A stretch of 64,000 nt of DNA from Candidatus Buchananbacteria bacterium (GTDB lineage Bacteria; Patescibacteriota; Patescibacteriia; 2-01-FULL-39-33): contig CAIOLF010000024.1 of assembly GCA_903859075.1 (NCBI GenBank), positions 1 to 64,000 on the forward strand. Reading direction: 5' to 3'. The position numbers and the translations under genes are program-made. Each line of letters begins with the position of its first letter. The first letter of the stretch is position 1. Below, piece by piece: positions 51,219 through 60,929 of this stretch. The notes below the pieces were generated by a model. That model made no database searches and was not told where the DNA came from. It saw only the letters and a program-made list of their open reading frames with translations.

Positions 51219-52358
51219 TTAAGCGTTCTTTCCGGCCTGCCGGATGATTCTGAGCGTTGCCGCGGCGGTTTTTTCCCAAGAAAATTCCTCTGCTCTCTGC
51301 CTGCCCTTAGCCACCAGTAATTGCCGATAATCGTGATCATTGAGAACCTCGGCGATTTTTTCTCCAAGTACCGCGGCGTCATAAGGGTCAACGAGCGCCG
51401 CCGCTCCGCCGGCCACTTCTCGATGCGGATCCAGATCAGAGGTAATCACCGGCGTGCCGCAGGCCATCGCCTCCAAAATCGGCAATCCAAAACCCTCGTA
51501 TAGGGTGGGAAAAAGGAAAATAGCGGCACCCTTAATAAGAGTTGGCAGATCCTCGACAGCAGCATAACCCGGCAGAATTATTTCATTTTCCAATTTTTGA
51601 TTTGCGATAATCTCCTTAATCGCCTCAAATTGATTGCCGGAATTTCCGGCCAGCACTAATTTCAGCTCAGGAAATTGCTCCTTGACCAAAGCAAAGGCCT
51701 TGACGATATTGCCGATGTTCTTCTTTTTTTCCAGCCGGCCGACATATAATAGATAAGGCAAAGTGATTCTATATTTATTCAGGACTTCCTGAAGTAAATC
51801 TTTTTTGATTTCTTCCTTGGCGTTGTACTGGTCCTGATCATAGCCGAGATAAGAAATTTTTATTCTTGATTCGGCCACGCCGTAATACTTCATTATTTCA
51901 TTTTTGGAAAACTGCGAGATGGTCAAAATAACGTCGGCGCGCTTTTTTATTTTTCTCATAGTCAGCTCATGATACCAGACCTGAATCGGCTTATAGAGCT
52001 CGGGGAAATGACGAAAACCGACATCATGGACAGTAACGATCACCTTGGTGCGGCGCGGAATCGGCAAAAAAGGAATCGTGTGCGCCGGGACGAATAAAAC
52101 ATCCGGCGGATTCAAAAATAATTCCCACCAGAGACGGAATTGCGTCCATAAATATTTCGGCGGCCAGCCCAATCTTTTTTCAAAAAAATTATCCAGGCAC
52201 TTGCCTAAATCCCCCTTCAGCGGAAGGTTGGTGTATAAAAAAACCTTATCGCCAGCCGGGACGATTTTTTTGAATTCCTCAATCAGATGCCAGCTGTACC
52301 ATTCCGTGCCGGTCTTATTGTCTTTGTTGGCGCGGCTAGCGTCGATGCCGATGATCAT
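51219..52358 (-). CDS. GT4-type glycosyltransferase
   Basis: 379 aa GT-B enzyme. GIDASRANKDNKTGTEWY at the N-terminus, YVGRLEKKKNI near 195 and EGFGLPILEAMACG near 285 with SDLDPHREV. Similar to mannosyltransferases of cell-surface glycans. Native in style (no SD, AT-richer than the 3138-7605 copies). It lies between holB and the second mreB. Confidence 0.88.
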   Translation of the reverse strand: MIIGIDASRANKDNKTGTEWYSWHLIEEFKKIVPAGDKVFLYTNLPLKGDLGKCLDNFFEKRLGWPPKYLWTQFRLWWELFLNPPDVLFVPAHTIPFLPIPRRTKVIVTVHDVGFRHFPELYKPIQVWYHELTMRKIKKRADVILTISQFSKNEIMKYYGVAESRIKISYLGYDQDQYNAKEEIKKDLLQEVLNKYRITLPYLLYVGRLEKKKNIGNIVKAFALVKEQFPELKLVLAGNSGNQFEAIKEIIANQKLENEIILPGYAAVEDLPTLIKGAAIFLFPTLYEGFGLPILEAMACGTPVITSDLDPHREVAGGAAALVDPYDAAVLGEKIAEVLNDHDYRQLLVAKGRQRAEEFSWEKTAAATLRIIRQAGKNA

Positions 52359-52393
52359 CGGTAATTTAAAATTATGAATTAAGAATTAAAAAA

Positions 52394-53401
52394 CTATTTT
52401 GTCGCCAGAATACTTCTCTTATAACTCTCCAGATTCTCCAAAGCGATGCCCGTCCCTTTGACCACGCAATAAAGCGCGTCATCGGCCACGTAAGTGGAGA
52501 TGCCCGTCGCCTTAGTAATCAGCCTATCAATATTGCGGAGCAAACTGGAGCCGCCGCTCATCACAATCCCCTTGTCAATCACGTCAGCGGAAAGTTCCGG
52601 CGGCGTCTCATGCAAGACGCCTTTGACGGCGGTAATAATTCCTTCCAATTCCGATTGGATCGCCTCTGTCACGTCGTCGGAAGAGGCCAGGACGGTTTTG
52701 GGCATGCCATCAATCATGTCGCGGCCGCGTATTTCCAAATATAATTTTTCTTCTAAGTAAAGCGCCGAGCCGATTTTTATTTTTATTTCTTCCGCGGTGC
52801 GTTCGCCGATGGCCAGATTATACTTGCGCCGGATATAATCGGAAATGGAAGCGTCAAATTTGTTGCCGCCGATACGCACGGAATTAGAAGCCACTATGCC
52901 GCCGAGCGAAATAACTGCGATCTCCGAAGTACCGCCGCCGATGTCAATGATCATATGGCCCGAGGCCGAGCCGATGGGAATATTGGCGCCGATGGCGGCA
53001 ACAATCGGCTCCTTGATGATATAAGCGGCCTTGGCGCCGGCGGCGATAGTCGCGTCGATTACGGCGCGGCGTTCAGTGGAAGTAATACCGGCCGGCACAG
53101 CCACCATTACCTCCGGACGAAACAGGCGCACTCCGCCTAACGCCTTATTGATGAAATACCGCAGCATCGCTTCCGTAGTCTTATAATCGGCGATCACGCC
53201 GTCGCGCAGCGGCTTGCTGGCGATAATCGTGTCCGGCGTGCGGCCGAGCATTTCCTTGGCCTCGGCGCCAACGGCGATAATTTTTTTATCAATATTTGAA
53301 ATAGCCACTACAGACGGTTCATTAATAACTACTCCCCTCTTTGGCACGTGCACTAGGACGTTAGTCGTACCCAGATCAATTCCGATTTTCTTTATAAACA
53401 T
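52394..53401 (-). CDS. mreB: Actin-like protein MreB (second copy)
   Basis: 335 aa from ATG 53401 (four extra codons upstream start at TTG). GIDLGTTNVLVH, DIGGGTSEIAVI, MSGGSSLLRNID. A paralogue of 44304-45338 without mreCD next to it. Could be a Mbl-like variant or the main copy. No SD. Confidence 0.93.
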   Translation of the reverse strand: MFIKKIGIDLGTTNVLVHVPKRGVVINEPSVVAISNIDKKIIAVGAEAKEMLGRTPDTIIASKPLRDGVIADYKTTEAMLRYFINKALGGVRLFRPEVMVAVPAGITSTERRAVIDATIAAGAKAAYIIKEPIVAAIGANIPIGSASGHMIIDIGGGTSEIAVISLGGIVASNSVRIGGNKFDASISDYIRRKYNLAIGERTAEEIKIKIGSALYLEEKLYLEIRGRDMIDGMPKTVLASSDDVTEAIQSELEGIITAVKGVLHETPPELSADVIDKGIVMSGGSSLLRNIDRLITKATGISTYVADDALYCVVKGTGIALENLESYKRSILATK

Positions 53402-53437
53402 AAAGTGTTTCAAAAATTATAATTATTGATTAAACGC

Positions 53438-55432
53438 CTAAAATCTGACCGTAAATTCCCTGTCCATCTGTAAATTTGATTTCCAAAACAGCCGCTGGCC
53501 GCTAATAGCGTCAGGCAAGGCCTCCGAGTGGTAGGCGCTTAAATAACGGCTGAAGTTTAAATCAACGTGCAAATCATGTCCAACCGTTCCTGGCTGCTTT
53601 TGAACAATCAATTTATACAATCCCCGCTGGTATTGCTGCAGCGTTTTGGCCGGCAGCTCGTATTCAAATGTTACTGTTTTGGTAGTTTTTGGCTCGACGG
53701 AAAAAAAGTAAGCCAAAACCGTCTTGCCGAATTCATTTCTTACTTCTAAGTCGCTAGTTAGATTAATCGGATGCCGGCCGGACTGATCGCTCCAATAAGC
53801 GCTCAGCGGACGCGAACCTTCAGGCACATAGAGCTGCAGATAATCACGGTACTCCCGGATGAAGTAATTCACGCGTTCGCTTTGATGCTCATAGGTCAGC
53901 TCGGCTCGGCCAATCAGCTTGCCATTTTTTTCATCCAGACGATAACTGATTGATTTTTTCATGACTGAATCGGTTTTCCAGGCTGCCATATTGGCGTCGA
54001 CGGCTAACAGATAATCACTGTCCGAATATTTCATAATGCCGGACCAATTCTGATCGGCAAAATAGCTCTGCGTCTGAGGATTAGTCAAATAGACCAAAAT
54101 CTGTTTCTCATCGATGTTCTTCTTGAAAGCCAGCCAAGCTTGCAGCATATTAGGCAGGGAGGATTTTTCCATTCGGGAAATCAGCTCCCGGGTCAAGGGG
54201 CTAATAATCGACTTGCGCTGGCTTTTGGGCAATCCCCTTTGGGCATAATCCCGCTCGACTTCTTTTTCCAGCTCCATGGCAAAATTTTTATCGGTAAAGG
54301 TAACTCCGCCGACCGTAATCGGTCCGACTACCTTAAGTAAGTTAGAAATAAAATCCGGCGTCAGGGCAATCACCCCGTCCAAGCGCTGGTAAGGCAGTTT
54401 GCCAAACTCCCTTTCGCGATCAAAAAACCAAATTATATTCTTGGCTGAAGTCGGCCAATCAGTATACCAATTGGCGTCTCGCATAAACCAGTTTTTCTGG
54501 CCCATGAACTTCTGCAATGGCTGAGGCGGAGCCACGTTTAGTTGGCCCTCAGCCAATTTATCCAGATTATAAACATCATCCGTCATTAAATCCGTTATTT
54601 CGCCGGCTTTGAAAGTAAGCAGTCCGTAGCTGCCGATAAATCCTCCCGTCGGCCGCATCTCCATGTTATTCTGAAAAACAAATAGATAGGTTTTGGACTG
54701 ATTCTGACCCACTAGCTCCGGCAAATTTTTAAAGATCGGCAGAGCCATTTCGCTGTTAGCGATTAATCCGGAAAGCGATTGGTTGAATCCCAATAATTTA
54801 TCCTTGAAAATCCCGTTAAAATCCTTGGTATTAATGCCGCTAATCGTCTTTTGGGCCTGTTCAATCTTTGCTCTGGCGCGATCGAGCGCCTCTTGATTGT
54901 CAGCTATTGCCTGCAATAAAGTTTTTTTCTGCTGAGTATCTTTTATCTGTCCGATTACTTGCCCGGCATCAGCGGTTTGCAGCCGCAGCTGCTCCATAAT
55001 GACGACTGCCTCCGAATAGCCATCCAATAAATCACTGGCTGCCAAAAGCATTTGCTGACTGACTCGGGCGCTTTGTCCCAGCGGCGGAATCCAAAGCAGC
55101 GGACCTAAATAGCCGACGCTTTTTTTGATTGCCGCCAGATCATCAGAACCGCCGTTTAGCTCACTCCTTATCACTGCCCAATCGTTGCTGGAAGCGGCTT
55201 GGGTGATTTTTTCAACCCGCTGGCCGAGGCCAACCGCTTTTTGGGCAATAATCGCGCCGTTAATCGCCAAGGGCAATGCCACCGCCAAAATAATGATTAT
55301 TAATATAAATAAAATCCAACGCCGGACATGGGAGCGTTTTTTTCGGGGCGTGGCATCCGGCTGGTAGTAAACCGGGGCGTGCTGATTATTTTCTGCCGGC
55401 ACTGGCTGGCTGCTAGGAGTGAGTAACGTCAT
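53438..55432 (-). CDS. DUF4012 membrane protein
   Basis: 664 aa. Pro-rich cytoplasmic N-terminus, a transmembrane helix at about 40-60 (WILFILIIIILAVALPLAI), a coiled-coil region (about 90-220) and the DUF4012 core with FVFQNNMEMRPTGGFIGSYG near 255-275. A family common in Patescibacteria and Actinobacteria, often in exopolysaccharide regions; function unknown. It sits directly before GT2 genes with a 20-nt overlap, which supports a role in surface glycan assembly. Confidence 0.9.
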   Translation of the reverse strand: MTLLTPSSQPVPAENNQHAPVYYQPDATPRKKRSHVRRWILFILIIIILAVALPLAINGAIIAQKAVGLGQRVEKITQAASSNDWAVIRSELNGGSDDLAAIKKSVGYLGPLLWIPPLGQSARVSQQMLLAASDLLDGYSEAVVIMEQLRLQTADAGQVIGQIKDTQQKKTLLQAIADNQEALDRARAKIEQAQKTISGINTKDFNGIFKDKLLGFNQSLSGLIANSEMALPIFKNLPELVGQNQSKTYLFVFQNNMEMRPTGGFIGSYGLLTFKAGEITDLMTDDVYNLDKLAEGQLNVAPPQPLQKFMGQKNWFMRDANWYTDWPTSAKNIIWFFDREREFGKLPYQRLDGVIALTPDFISNLLKVVGPITVGGVTFTDKNFAMELEKEVERDYAQRGLPKSQRKSIISPLTRELISRMEKSSLPNMLQAWLAFKKNIDEKQILVYLTNPQTQSYFADQNWSGIMKYSDSDYLLAVDANMAAWKTDSVMKKSISYRLDEKNGKLIGRAELTYEHQSERVNYFIREYRDYLQLYVPEGSRPLSAYWSDQSGRHPINLTSDLEVRNEFGKTVLAYFFSVEPKTTKTVTFEYELPAKTLQQYQRGLYKLIVQKQPGTVGHDLHVDLNFSRYLSAYHSEALPDAISGQRLFWKSNLQMDREFTVRF

Positions 55433-56204
55433 ATTTTCGATATTTTAATAAATATTTAATCCAATCAATGGTATGGATCCAAAAAATCTTAGACCAAATT
55501 CCGCTGCCCGCCGACTCTCGCTTGTGATAATGAATAATATTAGCATCGGCAAAATAGTAGACCGGCATTTGATGCCGCCAAAATTCCCGGCACCAGGCAA
55601 CATCGCCAAAATACAAGTAGAGATATTCATCCATTAATCCCACTTTATCGATGGCGCTCTTCCGGACCATTTCAAAAGCCCCCAAAATCCAATCGACGGT
55701 GCGAGTCTCGCTATGGGAAAAATCGGCCATTAGGTATTGAGCTAATTTTTTCTTAGCTCCCGGCAGGAGACCAAAAAAAGTCCGCCGATAAAAAGGAGTG
55801 ATGACCGAGGGAAACCGTAAGCAGGATGACTGAATGGAACCATCCGGATTTTTTAATTTTGGCCCGACCAAAGCCGTTTCTGGATGCTCCTCCATGAATT
55901 TGTATAAGCGATCAAAGCTGTCATCCAGGATGGCTATATCGGTGTTCATGATCACCACGTACTTGCCGCGGGAATTTTTTATTCCCAGATTATTGCCCTT
56001 ATGGTGGCCGAGGTTTTCCGTGGCGGCAATCAGCTTCACCCGAGCAAACCCTTCCCTGACCATTTCTATCGAGCCGTCTTGGGAATTATTGTCGACGACG
56101 ATAACCTCATAAGGGCAGGACGGCGGAAACAAATAAATGCCCTTCAAACATTGTTTGAGGAGGCCTCTAGTTTTGTAATTATTAATAATAATGGATATTT
56201 CCAT
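55413..56204 (-). CDS. GT2 glycosyltransferase (rhamnosyltransferase-like)
   Basis: 263 aa GT-A fold. VIVVDNNSQDGS near 35, MNTDIAIL near 90 (metal-binding DxD-type), and LGAFEMVRKSAID with YFGDVAWCREF near 185-205. A transferase using nucleotide sugars; the FGAFLLV-type region is typical of WcaA/rhamnosyl enzymes. Confidence 0.88.
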   Translation of the reverse strand: MEISIIINNYKTRGLLKQCLKGIYLFPPSCPYEVIVVDNNSQDGSIEMVREGFARVKLIAATENLGHHKGNNLGIKNSRGKYVVIMNTDIAILDDSFDRLYKFMEEHPETALVGPKLKNPDGSIQSSCLRFPSVITPFYRRTFFGLLPGAKKKLAQYLMADFSHSETRTVDWILGAFEMVRKSAIDKVGLMDEYLYLYFGDVAWCREFWRHQMPVYYFADANIIHYHKRESAGSGIWSKIFWIHTIDWIKYLLKYRKYDVTHS

Positions 56205-56214
56205 AAAACTGAAA

Positions 56215-57252
56215 TTATTTATACCACCTTCTTATTTCTTTGGCGGTAACCCGGCATTTTGAAAAAATATATTTTCTTTTTCTTCTGATTCTTCCCGACA
56301 GTGCCAGCACTTCGCCAATGGCTTTAAGGTTGCGCGGCTCAAAAAATAATATATAGAAAAACTTGCCGATTTCGTGCCACAGGATTTGCGGCAGATAACG
56401 CAGCAAGTTAGCGGCGAATTCATCAGCCAAAAGCCAGAGAAAATGATTACGATAAGAATAATATCTGGCCAGCTGGGATTTTTGGGAACGCGCCTTGATG
56501 ATTCGCCCGAGACTGTCTTCGTCCGATCCGGACAACGTCCGCAAATGATAGGCAACCGCGCTGGGCACGAATAGCGACGGCCGCCCCATCAGCTGCAACC
56601 GCCAAGCCAAATCAACATCTTCTTTATAAAATAAAAAATCGCCGTCAAAATAATCGCCGTTGGGGTGATCATCGTTTTTAAGAATGGCCTCCTCCAGGGC
56701 TTCCCGCTTAAATAACGCCAAAGCGCCTGACTGGCCGAATACTTCCTGCTGCTGCAAAAATCTGTCTTTGGGCTCGCCGGCGCCCAGCTCAACTACCCGA
56801 TGATTTTTACATACCAGCAAGCCGCAAGAATCGATTCTATCTGTTTTTTCAAAGTCACCCACTTCAATATTGATGCTTTTGAGCTTTAACAAACGGCCGC
56901 CAAAGCTGCCATAACGAAAATACCTGTCCATCTCAGCCGTCCGCATTATTTCCTCCAGCCAAGTCGGCTCCAGAATAATATCTTGATTGCACAGCACGAC
57001 ATAATCAGTCTTAACCAAGCGCAGGCCCTGATTATTGGCTTTGGCAAAAAAAAGATTTTTATTATTTTTAATTATATTGACGCGAGGATAATTGCGGCGG
57101 ACAAAATCAGCCGTATCATCTTGGGAATCATTATCAATCAGCAAAACTTGGAAATCACGATAAGTCTGATCAAAAACTGAATTCAAGCAATGAGCAATGT
57201 AAATCTTGCTGTTATAAGTAGGAATAATGATTGTAACTTTGGGACTGGACAT
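56215..57252 (-). CDS. GT2 glycosyltransferase
   Basis: 345 aa. IIPTYNSKIYI near 9, LIDNDSQDDTADF near 38, LCNQDIIL near 88 (DxD-like), and FLFYKEDVDLAWRL near 205. Longer than its neighbour with an extra C-terminal basic amphipathic segment. Ends 10 nt before 56204. Co-transcribed. Confidence 0.88.
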   Translation of the reverse strand: MSSPKVTIIIPTYNSKIYIAHCLNSVFDQTYRDFQVLLIDNDSQDDTADFVRRNYPRVNIIKNNKNLFFAKANNQGLRLVKTDYVVLCNQDIILEPTWLEEIMRTAEMDRYFRYGSFGGRLLKLKSINIEVGDFEKTDRIDSCGLLVCKNHRVVELGAGEPKDRFLQQQEVFGQSGALALFKREALEEAILKNDDHPNGDYFDGDFLFYKEDVDLAWRLQLMGRPSLFVPSAVAYHLRTLSGSDEDSLGRIIKARSQKSQLARYYSYRNHFLWLLADEFAANLLRYLPQILWHEIGKFFYILFFEPRNLKAIGEVLALSGRIRRKRKYIFSKCRVTAKEIRRWYK

Positions 57253-57293
57253 TTTAATTGTTAACTGTTAATCGTCAATCGTTAAATGTTAGT

Positions 57294-58784
57294 TTATGCT
57301 TTCTTCTGCGTCACCCAAAAACCGAGGCGCCACTTGCCGCCCAGCAATAATCTGGTCTGAGCGTCAATCGCCGGAATAGAGCCGAAAACAATCATCGTGA
57401 CGGGAAAAATCACCCACTGGACAACCATAATCAAATAATTGTACCAGCCAAAACCCTTGGGGCGGCGCGGCAACAGCAAGGTATACATGAAAGCGTTGAA
57501 AACCAAGCCGATCATGCCGACGGTCATTAGCGTCTCCAGCGAATGAGGGGCATTTTGAAAAAAAGCCGAGACCTTATCAGAGGGAGAAGCCACCCACAGC
57601 GGCAAACGGCCGACAATCAAGATGAGCAGCGGCGCCGTCGCCCAAGAGTACATGCCTTCCAGCTGATTCCAAAAATACCGCCAGCGAATTTTCAGTGGTA
57701 TCCGGCGATTGGCCTTGGCTCCAAAAAAATTGTCCCACATCCAAGGATAGTGCTCAACGCCCCAAGCCCAGCGCCGCATCTGTTTGTATTGATTTTTGAA
57801 ACTGCGCCGCAAGCTGCCAATGTAGACTGTATCCATGGAAAGAGTGGTAAACATCGGGACAATCTCATAATCACCGTCATAGCGCACCAGCGCCTGCAGG
57901 CAGATGCGCGAGTCCTCCGTGACGATCGTCTTATCATGAAAGCCGACGTCAAAGAGCATCTTGAAACTCATGCTGTGGGAAGAAAAAGTCAGCAACTTTT
58001 CCGGACGCGACATATCGGTGAGGAGCCAAAAAGTGGTCGCCGAGGCCACGACGCGGATAATCGGATTTGATTCCCAAATATTGTTATTGTAAAGAATGAG
58101 CGGCTGATAGCTGGCATGAGTCGGGTTGGGATGGGTCAGGTATTTGTAAGCCAAGCAAGCGAAGTACTGGGGGTGCGGCAGGGTTTCGATGTCAAAGCAG
58201 GAGACGATTATTTTTTCATAAGGAATGCCCAGGGCGTCTATCTCCTGCTTCAAATTCTGTTCCATAAAATGCACATTAGCCCCTTTGCCGAGTAATTCAT
58301 CGGGCTGGCTAAGATGAACCGTAATATAAAGCCGGAAAAATTTGTCGCCGAACTCGGCCTTAATCCTCTCGGCAATGGCCAAAAAATTCTTCTCGTCGCG
58401 ATCCTCGCCGCCCAAAGCGACGATCATTTTGTCCTTGGGATAATCCGTTTCTAAAAGCTTCTTAAGAGATCTGGCGATAACCTCATAGGGCTCTTTATAA
58501 GTCGGGTAAGTAATCACGTGGTAATATTCATGATAATCCTTAGGCAGCTTCTTAAGCTCTGACATCCAGTCCTTCCTGATATCCCGCAAATATCTAAACC
58601 AGGAGACAAACAGCCAAAACATCATGTAGAACAGGCGGACAATCCAATAGACGGCAAAAACCAAGATAAAATAAATCGCCCACAGGGGCCTTACTAGAGA
58701 TAAGATAATAACGCCAAGAAGCGTAATCCAGACCAGCAAAGCTGGGGTCATTTCCATCATTTTTTGGCTAAAAAGCTTTTTCAT
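57294..58784 (-). CDS. Membrane GT2 glycosyltransferase (cellulose synthase-like)
   Basis: 496 aa. Two N-terminal transmembrane helices (about 15-60), a GT-A domain with VALGGEDRDEKN, TEDSRICL (ED) and the QMRRWAWG motif (Q-x-x-R-W), then four C-terminal helices. Such enzymes make and export a polysaccharide at once. It probably produces a surface glycan together with 51219, 55413 and 56215. Confidence 0.85.
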   Translation of the reverse strand: MKKLFSQKMMEMTPALLVWITLLGVIILSLVRPLWAIYFILVFAVYWIVRLFYMMFWLFVSWFRYLRDIRKDWMSELKKLPKDYHEYYHVITYPTYKEPYEVIARSLKKLLETDYPKDKMIVALGGEDRDEKNFLAIAERIKAEFGDKFFRLYITVHLSQPDELLGKGANVHFMEQNLKQEIDALGIPYEKIIVSCFDIETLPHPQYFACLAYKYLTHPNPTHASYQPLILYNNNIWESNPIIRVVASATTFWLLTDMSRPEKLLTFSSHSMSFKMLFDVGFHDKTIVTEDSRICLQALVRYDGDYEIVPMFTTLSMDTVYIGSLRRSFKNQYKQMRRWAWGVEHYPWMWDNFFGAKANRRIPLKIRWRYFWNQLEGMYSWATAPLLILIVGRLPLWVASPSDKVSAFFQNAPHSLETLMTVGMIGLVFNAFMYTLLLPRRPKGFGWYNYLIMVVQWVIFPVTMIVFGSIPAIDAQTRLLLGGKWRLGFWVTQKKA

Positions 58785-58827
58785 AACGTTTTCAGAATAA
58801 CATTTTAAGCAAAAAAAATCAAGGTCT

Positions 58828-58855
58828 TTAAAACCCCGCCCTGACGGGCGGGGCT
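58828..58855 (-). terminator. Terminator of ligA
   Basis: An 8-bp stem ccccgccc/gggcgggg with loop TGAC, followed by T on the minus strand. Confidence 0.85.
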
Positions 58856-58868
58856 GGCTTCTGAATTT

Positions 58869-60908
58869 CTATTTCCCAATCATTTTTTTAAATTCTCCCT
58901 CGGAGATGAGCTTCACTCCCAACTCTTTGGCTTTATCATACTTTGACCCGGGATTCTCTCCCAACAGCACATAATCGGTCTTCTTGCTGACGCTTGCGGA
59001 AACATCGCCGCCGAAATTACGGATGATTTCCTTGGCTTCAGCGCGCGAATAATTTTCCAGCTCTCCAGTCAGTACAAAAGTCAAACCAGCAAATTTTCCA
59101 GCGGCTGCCTGTTCCGGCAGGACAATTTTCACTCCGTTTTTGGACAAGGCCGCGATTAATTGACGATTTTTTTTATCATCAAACCATTCTTTGATGCTGG
59201 CCGCGACTTTCTCTCCGATTTCTCTGATTTCCCGCAGCTCTTCTAAATTGATGCTATCCACTACCTCTAATAATTTTTCCGGATTTATATTCTTAATTCT
59301 TAATTCATAATTCTTAATTTCTTGAGAGAGCAAGATGGCCGTCTCTTCTCCCACATGGCGGATGCCAAGAGCATAAATAAATTTAGCCAGGGTCACCGTC
59401 TTGCTTTTTTTAATGGCCGCGATTAGATTCTGAGCCGACTTTTCCGCAAACCGCTCCAGCGGCTGCAGATCTTCCTCGGTCAGCAAAAAGATATCGGACG
59501 GATTCTTAACCAAATCTTCGCGCTGCAACTGCTCAATAATTTTCGGGCCCAGGCCGACAATATCAAAGGCCGGACGGGAAACAAAATGATACAGACGCTC
59601 AAGCTGCTGAGCAAAACATTCCTTATTGGTGCAATAATAAGCCACTTCGCCGGTCGGCCGGGAAACTTTATTGCCGCAAACCGAACATTTAGCCGGCATC
59701 TGGAATTTTTTTTCTTTGCCATTTCGCATCTTGGGCAGGACCTCGACAATATCAGGAATGATATCGCCCGCTTTTTGTAACACCACCGTATCTCCGATAC
59801 GCACGCCCAGCCGCTCTACTTCGTCCAGATTATGCAAGGTAGCGCGCTTGACGACTGAGCCAGCTAGTTGCACCGGACGCAGATGAGCCACCGGGGTCAG
59901 CACTCCGGTACGCCCCACCTGGACATCGATACTCTCTACCACCGTCGTCACTTGCTCGGCCGGAAATTTATAAGCCGCCGCCCAGCGCACGTGTTTGGCG
60001 GTGCGCCCCAGGCGCTCCTGATACTTAAGATTATTCACTTTAAGAACAATGCCGTCTATTTCATAAGGCAGCTCTTTCCGATGCTCTTGCCACTGCGTGA
60101 AATACTTCGCCGCGCCGGCAATATTTTTTACCTTTTGATAATTAGGATTGACTTTGAAACCAAGCTCCTTCATTTGTTCCATAATTTGCTGCTGCGTCTT
60201 CAAGCCATACTTTTCCGGTTCATAAATCGTCCACATAAAGGTATCCAGATCTCGAGCGGCGGCGATTTTCGGATCCAGCTGCCGGACGCTGCCGGCCGCG
60301 GCATTGCGGGGATTGGCGAATGGCTCCTCGCCTTTTTTCTTTTGCTCTCGGTTCAGCTTTTCAAAACTTGATTCCGGCATATAGACTTCGCCGCCGACTT
60401 CAATGTTCAGCTCTTGATTAAGCTTTAACGGAACGCTGCCGATGGTCTTGATGCTGTGAGTCACCACCTCGCCGATTACGCCGTCGCCCCTGGTCACCGC
60501 CCGCGCCAGCAGGCCCCGCTCATAGACGAATGAAAGATTCAGGCCGTCTATTTTTAACTCGCAGACATACTCTAAATCGCTGGTTGCCGGCAGACCTAAA
60601 AACTTTTTTACCTTCCGATCAAAATCTTCCACTTCTTGAAGAGAAAACATATCGTCAAAAGACCACTTGGGAACTTGGTGCCGGTATTTGGCGAATTTGC
60701 CCAAGGCTTTGCCTTCAATGCGCTGAGTCGGCGAATCGGAAGTAATGAGCTCAGGAAAATCACGCTCGATTTTTTCCAATTCATCTTTGAGCGAGTCCCT
60801 GGCCGCATCGCTGACTAGTGGCTTGTCCAAGACATAATAAGCATAGTCAATTTCTTTCAATTGCTTTTTTAATTTTAACGCTCTGGTTCGGGCTGCTGTC
60901 TTATTCAT
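58869..60908 (-). CDS. ligA: NAD-dependent DNA ligase
   Basis: 679 aa. Adenylation domain with ELKIDGLNLSF near 115 (AMP-Lys), OB fold, Zn finger CSVCGNKVS...CTNKECF near 413, HhH region and a BRCT domain at the end (AGKFAGLTFVLTGELENYSR). Seals nicks in DNA. An insert of about 12 residues (EIKNYELRIKN) in the HhH region is encoded by a copy of the AT-rich intergenic repeat, in frame. Confidence 0.97.
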   Translation of the reverse strand: MNKTAARTRALKLKKQLKEIDYAYYVLDKPLVSDAARDSLKDELEKIERDFPELITSDSPTQRIEGKALGKFAKYRHQVPKWSFDDMFSLQEVEDFDRKVKKFLGLPATSDLEYVCELKIDGLNLSFVYERGLLARAVTRGDGVIGEVVTHSIKTIGSVPLKLNQELNIEVGGEVYMPESSFEKLNREQKKKGEEPFANPRNAAAGSVRQLDPKIAAARDLDTFMWTIYEPEKYGLKTQQQIMEQMKELGFKVNPNYQKVKNIAGAAKYFTQWQEHRKELPYEIDGIVLKVNNLKYQERLGRTAKHVRWAAAYKFPAEQVTTVVESIDVQVGRTGVLTPVAHLRPVQLAGSVVKRATLHNLDEVERLGVRIGDTVVLQKAGDIIPDIVEVLPKMRNGKEKKFQMPAKCSVCGNKVSRPTGEVAYYCTNKECFAQQLERLYHFVSRPAFDIVGLGPKIIEQLQREDLVKNPSDIFLLTEEDLQPLERFAEKSAQNLIAAIKKSKTVTLAKFIYALGIRHVGEETAILLSQEIKNYELRIKNINPEKLLEVVDSINLEELREIREIGEKVAASIKEWFDDKKNRQLIAALSKNGVKIVLPEQAAAGKFAGLTFVLTGELENYSRAEAKEIIRNFGGDVSASVSKKTDYVLLGENPGSKYDKAKELGVKLISEGEFKKMIGK

Positions 60909-60929
60909 CGGCGATTGGCCTTAAAATTT

